From Cordylochernes scorpioides (lineage: Eukaryota; Arthropoda; Arachnida; Pseudoscorpiones; Chernetidae), in assembly GCA_030710605.1 (NCBI GenBank), contig CP092874.1, positions 19,439,205-19,503,204 on the forward strand: DNA of 64,000 bases, in the 5' to 3' direction. Made by a program: the position numbers and the translations under genes. This document shows positions 1 through 9,200 of this stretch, piece after piece. Every line of letters begins with the position of its first letter. The first letter of the stretch is position 1. The notes below the pieces were generated by a model. It worked only from the letters and a program-made list of their open reading frames with translations, had not been told where the DNA came from and did no database searches.

Positions 1-176
1 TCTAAATATACATAAACAAATATATATAAACTCTTAGATAAATATATATGTTTAAATCCATAATAAATAACATTTATATACATACTTTCAATTTGTATAT
101 TTGATGGGCAAAACTTAAGTGGAAAGTCGTTGATATCTACCTTCGTCTATATATATATTTTTTTTGAAGGAGACAG

Positions 177-303
177 AGGCAATTTTGTTCACATTTGGTT
201 ATCTCATGTGTCTTCAATAAAGGTCACTGTAATATCTTTCAGAATTATTGTCCAGATATATATGCTAAAAGATACAACTTCTTCAAGTTTTGTCCATGAG
301 TGT
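177..303 (-). repeat. Single degenerate monomer of the 123-bp satellite
   Basis: The stretch reads as the reverse complement of the 123-bp unit that forms arrays at 13361-14582 and elsewhere: cattggttatctc-type start, then the tcactgtaatatctttcag core, then ttttgtccatgagtgt. It is preceded by a T-run and gaaggagacagagg, which also flanks satellite copies near 45765 and 51735. The same isolated monomer lies in copy A2 at about 21117-21237. Confidence 0.75.
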
Positions 304-645
304 TTTTTTTTTATTATTCATAGTTATTTTAAATTGAGACAAATGTGTTTATTTTTTTAATATAAAATTTATTTTGAAAGATTTATTAGTGCCAATAGCG
401 TTTGAATTACATATATTTACATATAATGCATACAGGTGTATAAAATGTGATATAGCTTTTAAATAATCTCTTTTTTAAAGATATATTTATATTATTAAGG
501 GTATATATAATAAATTCATAGAAAGTTTATTTTTATAGCTGTTTTATATTTTAAAATATAAAATTTAATGTTGGATTGACAACCAAATAGCGTAATATAA
601 TATATATAACATTTTAATTTAATTGTTTTATAACAGAGATTACAT

Positions 646-787
646 CATGTATATATTATAAAATAAATGAAGCTTCCAGAGTTAAGTTTCTTGTACAACT
701 TTTTATTTTCAAGCTTTCGGACTTGTCAGTCCTTTAACAGGATTATCACTTTAACAATTTAATATTAAATTGTATTAAATTAATAAT
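646..787 (-). mobile_element. Penelope-like 3' end fragment, present in A1 only
   Basis: On the minus strand this reads a hairpin with CTGTTAAAGGAC, GTCCGAAAGCTTG, then ACTTAACTCTGGAAGCTTC and an A/T-rich tail. The same terminal sequence occurs at about 3485-3575, 17515-17600 and 23880-23970. Copy A2 reads straight across this place at about 21680, joining gattacataatg to the downstream tttacatataaaat, so this is a presence/absence insertion. Assignment to Penelope-like elements is inferred from the hairpin-plus-GAAA architecture; no reverse transcriptase is present. Confidence 0.5.
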
Positions 788-1634
788 GTATTTACATATA
801 AAATAATAAAATCGTATATTTTTACACAGGAAAAAAATGCATATTAAATTGCATATTTATTCAGGAATAAATTTTGCACTATATATGCATATTTACGTTA
901 ATAAATGATTATTTGTGTGCTTGTTTATATATATATAAATATAATATATAAAACTATAAAATATATTAACATATATATTTATCCACGTAGCTAATTAAAA
1001 TTGCAGACGAAAAAAAAAAAGCCAAACGATAATTTTTCAAAATAATACTATATCAGACGATAATATGATCAATGCTCATATAAATATTTGATATAGAATA
1101 TATATATATTTTAAATATTTACAATGAGATAACACACCTTTTTTAGCCCTTAACTAACAGAAAAAAAGCATTCTAAAGAGAAGTGCTTGATATGTGATTT
1201 TTAAAAATGGATAGAATTAAAGAGATGAGTAAAAAAAGAATGTAGAAAATCAAGTATAGCCAGAGTTGGCAACACATTAATATTGTAACATAGTATTTAG
1301 TAATTTTATTTATGTAACATAGTATTTATTAATATTTTCATTTTTTATTAACAGAGTGGTCATTTTTATGTTTATATCTTGCTACTCTGTAAATTTCCTT
1401 CGTGGCTTATCTTTTGTTTACCATTCATAGTTTGTCCTTCCCTGAAATAAATTGTTGTTTCCTCCTGAAGTTTTTGTCTTCCCTAATTTTCCACGTGGCA
1501 ATATTGTATCGTAGAAAATGAATAAAGACAAACTTCAGAATGACAATATATTTAATGTAAAAACCAAATTAAAACTAATAAAATAGAATAGAGGCAATGA
1601 GAAAATTTTACATCAAAATAAAAATATTTTCATA

Positions 1635-1835
1635 TAATAATATTGACTAAAATAAAATCTTCGAGGTAAAATAGAAAAATAAAACGGAGATTGAAGAGAA
1701 GTATCTTGTGTGGATTTTAAGCGTAAAAAAGCCTGTAGAAGGACGCATGCTTCCGAAAGCTTGCTAATAAAAAAATCGCATGATACTTCTCTTCAATCTT
1801 CGTTTTATTTTTCTATAGAATAATATATAATCTGA
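1635..1835. mobile_element. Foldback element with hairpin loop, present in A1 only
   Basis: Two inverted arms, about 1670-1707 and 1781-1816 (core gattgaagagaagtatc and its reverse complement), enclose a loop that carries CTGTAGAAGG at 1733 and TTCCGAAAGCTTGC near 1751. Copy A2 lacks the whole element and reads continuously through atagaataatatac near 22330. This is direct evidence that this palindromic family moves or is excised. Confidence 0.65.
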
Positions 1836-1984
1836 TACAATATATTTACTTACAGAAAATAGAAAATTCAAATAAAAGATGGAGAAGTGATATTTGTCAA
1901 AGAAAAGGAAGAAATTGGTGTAAAGAAGTAGGGAACATCTTTTTTTAAAGGGTGATGAGAAAACAAGGGAGATGTCCTTCGTTC

Positions 1985-2440
1985 AACAATGTAAGCCGAA
2001 GAAGAAAGCATTAAAGAAATCACCAAAGAACTAGGTAAGTCCAAATAGCATCAGAAGGAAATAGGATAACATGGCGGTTGAAACAAGAGAGATGCTCTTC
2101 GTTCAGAAACAATGAAGGGGGCCGAAAAGAGAACATTAAAGAAATCACGAAATAACTAGGTAAGTCCAAATAGCATCAGAAGGAAATAGGATAACTTGGC
2201 TGTTGTAACAAGGGAAATGCTCTTCCTTCAAAAACAATTATGGGCCCAAGAAGAAAGCATTAAGGAAATCACCGGAAAATTAAGTAATTCCAAAGTAGGA
2301 CAAAATGGCTGTTGGAACAAGAAAGATGCTCTTCGTTCAGAAACAATGAAGGGGGACAAAGAAGAAAGATTAAAGAAATCATCAAAGAACTAGGTAAGTC
2401 CAAATAGCATCAGAAGAAAATAGGACAACATGGCGGTTGG
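1985..2440. repeat. Imperfect ~120-bp tandem repeat overlapping the gene's 3' end
   Basis: Related units recur with landmarks near 2070, 2193, 2306 and 2428 (spacing 113-123 bp). Each unit carries an atggcggttg-like motif, attcagaaacaatgaaggg-like sequence and aactaggtaagtcc. The last unit overlaps the final codons and stop of the minus-strand gene, so the sequence for its hydrophobic C-terminal tail is repeated in its 3' untranslated region. Copy A2 has one unit fewer (landmarks near 22572, 22697, 22822). Confidence 0.75.
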
Positions 2441-3238
2441 CAGTAGCACCATGACGTTTCCCATAACACTCCCCTGAATCATCAAGGCTAAATCCTTCAT
2501 GGAAGTGATGGAAGACGGACGATTCAAGAAAGGTCGGGTTAGTAGAGCCAGTGGCATCGTGAGTGCAAACTGTGGAGGAGGTGTGGTCGGGATGACTTGC
2601 GTCTGTTGCTGACTCTGTGGCCGGTGGCTGTTGATGATTGCTTGTTCTTCTGCAGCTAGGGATGCGAAAGCGTGTGGTCGTTTGGTTGTAACTCTGTTGA
2701 AAAGGCCTTGTGTCGATGCTGTAAGGTATCCAGTAATGTTGGATTTGTCCTTGACAAGAAGGACATCAGAATGTACCATTGAGGTGGGTCTTACCATCAG
2801 CATGTTGCTAGTGAAGGATCGTGTTGACATGGTAGCGGATGTGGTTGTCTGTGGTGAAGTTGGCGGTGTTTGGGGCCGAGTGTGTGGTGGGGGTGATGGC
2901 GGACTGTGGTTGTTGATGATGACATTGTGGTTGACCACTCGACGTCCTCGGTTCAGCCAGGTTCTCCACCATTCTTGATTGTAGTACGCTGCGTTCTTGT
3001 ACATACGTCTTAAAACGGACAGAGGTCTCGCGTCGTTCTCATAACGCCTCCATCTACTGTAGACGGGATTGTGGGCGAGAAGGGACTGGAGCATAGACGA
3101 CATGTTCTGGAGGGTTGGAGGCTTGGGGAAAGGCATGAATGGAGGACGGTAGAAATTTCTGGAGTGGGTGGAACAGCCCAGAGGAAGGATCAAATAGATG
3201 ATCCAACATAGTCGGTAGAAAACGATGGCTTTCCTCAT
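2390..3238 (-). CDS. Unrecognised secreted or membrane-anchored protein, copy 1 (282 aa)
   Basis: I do not recognise this family. The chosen start gives an N-terminal signal peptide (RKAIVFYRLCWIIYLILPL, then GCS), a basic/aromatic segment with YNQEWWRTWLNRGRR near residue 90, a Pro/Thr/Ser-rich region near residues 110-150, a Gln-rich stretch, and a hydrophobic C-terminus (MVLLPTAMLSYFLLMLFGLT) that could be a membrane anchor or GPI signal. The frame stays open upstream to 3304, but tgtttgtgtag ending at 3271 looks like a splice acceptor, so the upstream part is probably intron and the gene probably has an upstream exon I cannot place. The second copy (22783-23631) has the same length and protein, with 24 synonymous and no amino-acid changes after this start by my reading. 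That pattern argues for a real, constrained protein. Its last codons belong to a tandem repeat. Confidence 0.75.
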   Translation of the reverse strand: MRKAIVFYRLCWIIYLILPLGCSTHSRNFYRPPFMPFPKPPTLQNMSSMLQSLLAHNPVYSRWRRYENDARPLSVLRRMYKNAAYYNQEWWRTWLNRGRRVVNHNVIINNHSPPSPPPHTRPQTPPTSPQTTTSATMSTRSFTSNMLMVRPTSMVHSDVLLVKDKSNITGYLTASTQGLFNRVTTKRPHAFASLAAEEQAIINSHRPQSQQQTQVIPTTPPPQFALTMPLALLTRPFLNRPSSITSMKDLALMIQGSVMGNVMVLLPTAMLSYFLLMLFGLT

Positions 3239-3479
3239 CGTGGCATTCTCATTCCATCTTGGGGGAATTTCTACACAAACACAACACAATGTTAAAACAA
3301 CCACATTACTCTTTTATATCGTAGATCCTTTTAAAATACAATATTTAAAATAGTATATCGGGCAAATAAAAGATTTTCACTAGTAACATGAGTATATCTA
3401 CTGTTAACTACGTGTAACACAGATTCCTAAAGAGTACAGAAGTCTCCACGGCTAGGCGCTCGTCTACAAATTGAAAACT

Positions 3480-3600
3480 CACTAATTTTTTCGGACTGAC
3501 AAGTCCGAAAGCTTGAAAATAAAAAGTTGCACAAAAAAACTTAACCCTGGAACCTTCATTTATTTTATAAAAGTAAATATATAAATTTGAAAAAAAATTA
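3480..3600 (+). mobile_element. Penelope-like 3' end fragment (in both A1 and A2)
   Basis: CGGACTGACAAGTCCG forms a perfect short hairpin followed by AAAGCTTGAAAATAAAA and ACTTAACCCTGGAACC. This is the inverse orientation of the piece at 646-787. Conserved in A2 at about 23878-23970, so it predates the duplication. Confidence 0.5.
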
Positions 3601-4212
3601 TATTTCCCCCAGAAGTTAGAAATTTAGTCAAATTACATTGTCATCAGGTTTGAACTAGTGAACCAAATTTAAGACTTCTAGGTGTTATGTAAGTATATTG
3701 AAATCGATCACAAAATTAAAAAAGGAAAATAGAAATTAGCCAAGTCCTTCCTGACCATCCAGCAGTCAGAGATTTTGTCAAATTACATTGTCATCAAGAT
3801 AGATCTAGTATACCAAATTTCAGACTTCTAGGTGTTCTCTGTGAAATATATCAAAAATTGATTACAAGAATTGTGGACAGACAGAACGACAGACAGAGAA
3901 TCAAGTTAAATAAAAGATTTTTAAAAGACGATATAGTCAAAATTGCATATCTCTTCCTGCTTTTAAATTTTTAGTTTTTCTTCTAGATGTTGTCTATTTT
4001 TATCGAATATTTCTGTCTGTGCAAATACCAAGCTTTTGTTGGCGTTATAAAGTTGTATTGGCGGGAAAGAGAAAAGGAAGTGGTAAAATTGGATTATTCA
4101 CAGCACTCTCTGATAACGGTAAATAATATGCAACTCGTAGATCATTGTCCCAAAAGGATTCCTTCAAATTTGCATATTCACCTATTTGGAAAATATGCAA
4201 ATATAATTTTTT

Positions 4213-4312
4213 NNNNNNNNNNNNNNNNNNNNNNNNNNNNNNNNNNNNNNNNNNNNNNNNNNNNNNNNNNNNNNNNNNNNNNNNNNNNNNNNNNNNNNNN
4301 NNNNNNNNNNNN
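4213..4312. other. Assembly gap of 100 N
   Basis: A round-number run of N that starts in a T-run after atataattttt. The homologous place in A2 (about 24600) continues into segment S. A third gap at 49723 begins at the same homologous low-complexity site, so this T-run seems to break assembly repeatedly. Confidence 0.99.
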
Positions 4313-4832
4313 TTTATTAAAACAGAATACATCTATACACTGAGGGACATCGCTGTCCACTCAAAATATTTTGGGACCACCGCTATGTCAACATGTCTTG
4401 GTACTGACTCTATGGTGTCCTGAGGGATGTCTGTCCTGTCAACCATCATCCACCTACCTACTGAGTCCCTGCGGGGAGTCCTATTGGAGCGTAGGACAGG
4501 TTTTTCCAAGTCCGAACGAGAGGACGGCAACCTGGCTTTGGGACTCTGGAAGACGCCTGTGGGTGCCTGGTCAACTCCACTGAGCTGGATAATAAAGGCG
4601 GGCGCGAGGGGTCATACAAATAGCCACTAGGTGCATGGAGAATGCATCATTCCTTTGCCTGGACGATAGAGGGGGTTACCGGGATGCAAGGACCTTGGAG
4701 TCTATATCTTCCCTGGCTCTGCTTTTTGCAGGCCGAATCTCTTTTCTGAGTCCCTGCTGGACACAGAAGATAGTTTGCCCTGTTTCGCTATGACTGAAGG
4801 TCACCGGGATATAAATCCTTTCAGACACTTTG
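4313..4832. other. Moderately GC-rich stretch without a recognisable gene
   Basis: No convincing coding frame. Short phrases recur inside it, such as gagtccctgc and ggtttttccaagt (near 4500 and 4840), suggesting remnants of an old repeat. It may be the degraded remainder of the Tc1-like element whose transposase tail follows. Confidence 0.4.
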
Positions 4833-4889
4833 TCACTCGGTTTTTCCAAGTACCTCTCTAATCCTCAGTTTGAATACCGTTCCTTGGCT

Positions 4890-5102
4890 AATGAGCAGAA
4901 TTAGCAGCGAAAGCCATGCCAGCTTATGAACCGAAAGATCTGGATGGCCATTTGCTTCTAGGGTGTAAGCCATAAGCCACAGTTCATCTTCTGAACACTG
5001 CTGTTGGAGCGCACGCATATGACGTCCAATTAGGTCAAAGACGTGTTCTACAGGTGAGAGATCAGAAGAGACTGATGGCCACTGAGGTGTCATACAGGGC
5101 AT
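4890..5102 (-). pseudogene. Tc1/mariner-like transposase C-terminal fragment
   Basis: The minus-strand translation begins MTPQWPSVSSDLSPVEHVFD and continues DLIGRHMRALQQQ. The DLSPVEHVFD block corresponds to the third catalytic acidic region (PDLSPIEHVWD-type) of Tc1-family DDE transposases. The remaining protein and both catalytic Asp regions are missing, so it is a dead fragment. After about residue 55 the translation no longer resembles the family. Confidence 0.8.
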
Positions 5103-5111
5103 GTTGACCTA

Positions 5112-5262
5112 TGTCACAGTTCATCTTCTGAACGCGAATGAGTATTTTGCCATCTGAGGGTTTACTCTATGCAAATTTTGTAATCTGGAGTAATATGCTT
5201 ATAATGATTCATGATAAACATTTAAGATTTTCGATCCAAGTTGAATAGGCTCCATTAAAACC
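5112..5262. repeat. Repeat X, left copy
   Basis: About 150 bp starting cagttcatcttctgaacgcg and ending ggctccattaaaacc. The same sequence resumes at 12565 just after the Helentron and continues, with a foldback inserted in it, to about 12950. Within the Tc1-like fragment cagttcatcttctgaac also occurs near 4979, which suggests X includes Tc1-derived sequence. Confidence 0.65.
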
Positions 5263-5271
5263 TTTTTTTTT

Positions 5272-5475
5272 TTGTTGTTGTTTTTTATTATACTGAAAAT
5301 CAGCTCAATCAAAATATTTAGCACAGATACCGGATCCAACTCGATAATTGGTCGAGGTCAATACCCAACATTGTATATAACTATGATGCTAATTTGTTAT
5401 TTATTTATTTTGTCCTACCGGGAGAATCCTGTATGGCACGTGTGCCCAATAAAGGCTATTGTTGTTGTTGTTGTT
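5272..5475 (+). mobile_element. 3' end of a non-LTR retrotransposon with (TTG)n tail
   Basis: The segment ends CCCAATAAAGGCTATTG followed by a run of TTG triplets, a layout typical of 3' untranslated ends of several LINE clades. No reverse-transcriptase coding sequence is present, so the clade cannot be assigned. Confidence 0.5.
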
Positions 5476-5759
5476 TTGACGTGACAACGTCTTAAATTAG
5501 GTTGCGGCTGGGAGTCACTTATGAAAAAGTGTAACGCCCGGTAACGTTACGATGAGTCACCGAACGAGAGTGCTGCGCGCGCAGCGCTAGAGAATTAGGC
5601 GCATTGAATCGGCGCATGCTTGTCTCTGTCTTTGTCTTTCTCGAACGTTCTTGGCGTTGGAAAAACAAGAAAGCGTCATAATACAAGTTCACACGTGTGG
5701 TTAAAGTATCGTCAGCTGTGTCTGTAGTGAAAATGTGGAGTGCTTAGATTCGTCATTTA

Positions 5760-6250
5760 CAACAACTACAACAATAAAGGTAAATAATTGTACACTGATA
5801 TTTCATTATCGTAAACTATGATTGATTGATTAATTGTTAGATTGACACAAAAGTTGAGAAACTGAGTTTATAGGTTATGTCATACTATTGATAAATGTTG
5901 ATAGTGTTAAGTAAATTATTAGTTTAAAATTAATTAATTAATTAATTATTATTTTACAAATTTTAAATAGTTTCAAATTTATTTAGCAAAAATTTGAACC
6001 TTCGATCTGAATAAATGTTTTGATTTTCGAATTGATTATTTAAAATTACAAATATTAAGAAAAAGTGGCAGATATAAGAAAACTTTATTTAAACTGTGTT
6101 GAGCAAGAATTTTAACATCTAATATAAGTAAATGTTTTAATTTTCAACTTCATCATTTACAATTACAAATTTTATTTAATTTCAAATTTATTTAGCAAAA
6201 ATTTGAACCTTCGATCTGAATAAGTGTTTTGATTTTCAAATTGATTCTTT
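5760..6250. other. AT-rich leader of the Helentron
   Basis: No gene seen. An internal repeat is visible: caaatttatttagcaaaaatttgaacc followed by tcgatctgaataa occurs near 5975 and again near 6183, as partial direct repeats ahead of the coding frame. Confidence 0.45.
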
Positions 6251-6260
6251 AAAATTAAAA

Positions 6261-9200
6261 ATGCATCCATTCAATTTCAAATGTTCAACAGGAATCACCA
6301 CTCTCAAAACAATGGAAACGGTGCCTTCAACTTCCAGTACTTCAATGGAGACGGAGGATATCGTGCCGTCAACGTCTGCAGTACCTTTCGTTGTTCCACA
6401 CACCACCTCTACCGCCAGAACGAATGCTCAGCGACAACGTGAGTACAGACTACGAAAAGCATTGACCAGAACTCCTGAACAAGTAAGAGCCTTTGCAAAA
6501 GCGGCTGCGGAGAGGCAACGCAGGTTCAAGCTACGTAAATCTGCTAACATAGCCCTCACCAGCGGTACGTCAGAGTCACCTGCTTCAACGTCTTGTTCTG
6601 TGGTGGAGAGAACAAGCGTTCCTCTCGTGGCGGAGAGAACGAGCGTTCCCCTAACTAACGCTCAACGGCAACGTGCATTCCGACAACGTAGAGCAGCATC
6701 TTCTCGGACTGATGTACAACCGACTACTTCTTCAAGCCAAACAGCAATACAACTGGAACAATCCACCTGGTATACCAAATGGTCATCGTCAATACGGAGA
6801 TTTCAATCTACTTTCCTGGACAACGATTTTGGCCATGCTTGCTCGGTTTGTGACAGATTGTAGTTCAAGAATGACCTTAAAACCATCACTGCACTACAAC
6901 TGAAGGTAATCTCGGATTGGTACGTTAAGGAAAATCGGCAGCTACGCAAGGAGGATTATACAAAGTCTTGCAACACCTGTAGACAATCACTGAATAAGCG
7001 TAAGCTTCCTACTCTCGCAAAGGTCAACGGCTTCTCATATCCTGACATACCTCCAGGTCTACCGCCTCTGGATCCTATCAGTGAACGTTTGGTCTCACCG
7101 CGCCTTCCATTTATGCAAGTGCGTCGACTGCGTCATGATTTCTCTTATGGAATTATTGGACAAGTGATAAACGTCCCAGTCAACGTACAAGACATGGTAA
7201 AATGCTTGCCTCGCCATCTAGAAGAGGACGATGTTATCAACGTTAACATCAAAAGGAATCTTGCACACAGAACAAATTACATCAGCGGGTACATGTCTAA
7301 GCGTACGGTCAAAGAATGGTTAGATGTACTTCAAAATTCAAGTCTATATCGTTTGTACGATATCAAAATAGATTTGTCAAGACTGCAGCCTGCATTGCCA
7401 TCAGATGAAGGCCTTCAAGATGATCCTGCTAATCGGATCGAAGCAATCTCCGCCGAATATACGCCCGAGTCTGAAGTTCTTGCTGCGAGACAGCACACAC
7501 TACTGTGGAATGAAGAGGATTGTCTTGACATCGCACCAGGACATCGAGCAACGCCTCTTAACATCATTTATGACCGTCATGCAGAAGAACTATCATTTCC
7601 TTCGATATACTTCGGAGAGCCCCGCCGTTTCAACATGAACATTTCAGTGACACCGTACATGATGGCGACCAGTGAAATACGACGGAGTGACAGGCGTGGA
7701 GCCACGCCTCAAAAAGTCTTATACGATGCAATGAAGATTCTACGTCTGCGAATGGTCGATGGGATTTACAGCACATTCCGAAGTGTTTCGATCACAGAGA
7801 GCGTAACTCGACGCATGTTAGAGGATCCGGAGTTTCTCAAAGAATTCGTTGTGCAGAATCTCGCCTTTATGAAGTCGGTGCCAAACTCTGTCCAGTACTG
7901 GGCCTCTCGTAAACGAGATCTCTTCGCTATGCTCCGTCAACTTGGTAAACCGACCATCTTTCTCACTCTTAGTGCAAACGAGGTACGCTGGTTAGTATTG
8001 CTGAATTTACTGCTCAAGTTGAGCAACAAATATCCTGGCAAAGTCGCCGAAGATCTCAACACATCAGAGCGGTGCAACTTGGTGAGTGACGATCCAATTA
8101 CATGTTGCATATATTTCCACAAACTCGTTGGTACATTGATGAAAATGCTGAAATCAAAACAGTCATACAATCCGTTTGGCCAGTACTACGTGGAGGATTA
8201 TTTCCTTCGCATTGAGTTTCAACATAGAGGAAGTCCGCACGCTCACATTTTACTGTGGTTACACGATGATCCACATGAGACTGTGTCAGAAAATATGCCG
8301 AAGACCATCGAGCTCGTGGAGACGCTGAGTTCCGTCGCCAAAGAAGATGTGCCCAACGATACCATCTACGCCAATCAAATCCACAAGCACACTTTCACCT
8401 GCACGAAGCGAGGCGAAACGACTTGTAGATTTGGGATCCCGTACTGGCCAATGCTCACTACCCGTGTATTGATCCCAATGCCTCAAATTGATGGACGCCG
8501 CATAGCATTCCGAAAAAAGGCCAAGGAGCTACGCAACTGTCTCAGCGAACGTACATACGCTAGCATGGACGACTTTCTTAGGGAGCATAGTTTGACATTC
8601 GATGCATATCTTGACGTAGTGCGTTCAACTTTGCGCAGGCCATCTATGTTGTTCAAACGCAACTTCGACCAACTTATGACGAACACATTCAACCCTTACC
8701 TCGCTGGTGAAATCAAATCCAACATCGATATCCAGTTTATCTTGGATGAATACAGCTGCGCACAGTATGTCGTGGAATATGTGAACAAATCAGCTCGTGG
8801 AATGGGTAACTTGAATCGTGAGCTGACTAAGATGATGGAAGAGCATCCTGACCGGGACTACACGGGCCAATTGAAAGCATTGAGTGTCAAACTTCTTAAT
8901 GCAGTTGAAATGTCAGCTCAAGAAGCAGCATGGTATTTACTACGGCAACCGATGAGCGAAACGAGCCGTCAAATTATGTACATACCAACAGTTTGGCCAT
9001 CGGAAAGACAACGCTGTCGCAAACGTTGGAAACAAATGGATCGCGAAAACATCGAAGCAGACAGTACAGATGTATTTACCAAGAACATCATTCAGCGATA
9101 TGAAGAGCGACCTCCCTCTCTGGAATCTTCATATTTGGCCGAGTTTGCTTCGTATTACGCTGATTTTCATGATTTCATCGACAATGAAGATGACGTAGAT

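Larger units (their letters stand above)
1..4212. repeat. 4-kb direct duplication, copy A1 (continues left of window)
   Basis: Matches 20931-24605 in the same orientation from the first base of the window to the N gap, with scattered substitutions and several larger indels. It carries the minus-strand gene at 2390-3238. A1 has at least two insertions missing from A2: about 646-787 (Penelope-like 3' piece, minus) and about 1635-1835 (foldback). A1 lacks the short piece at about 21361-21480 of A2. The region 1-1950 is otherwise AT-rich and I see no gene in it. Copies could be paralogues or two haplotypes placed in one scaffold. Confidence 0.9.

Noticed and set aside
2631..2978. Plus-strand 115-codon ORF
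   Set aside because: It is the shadow of the minus-strand gene, whose synonymous-only divergence identifies the coding strand.
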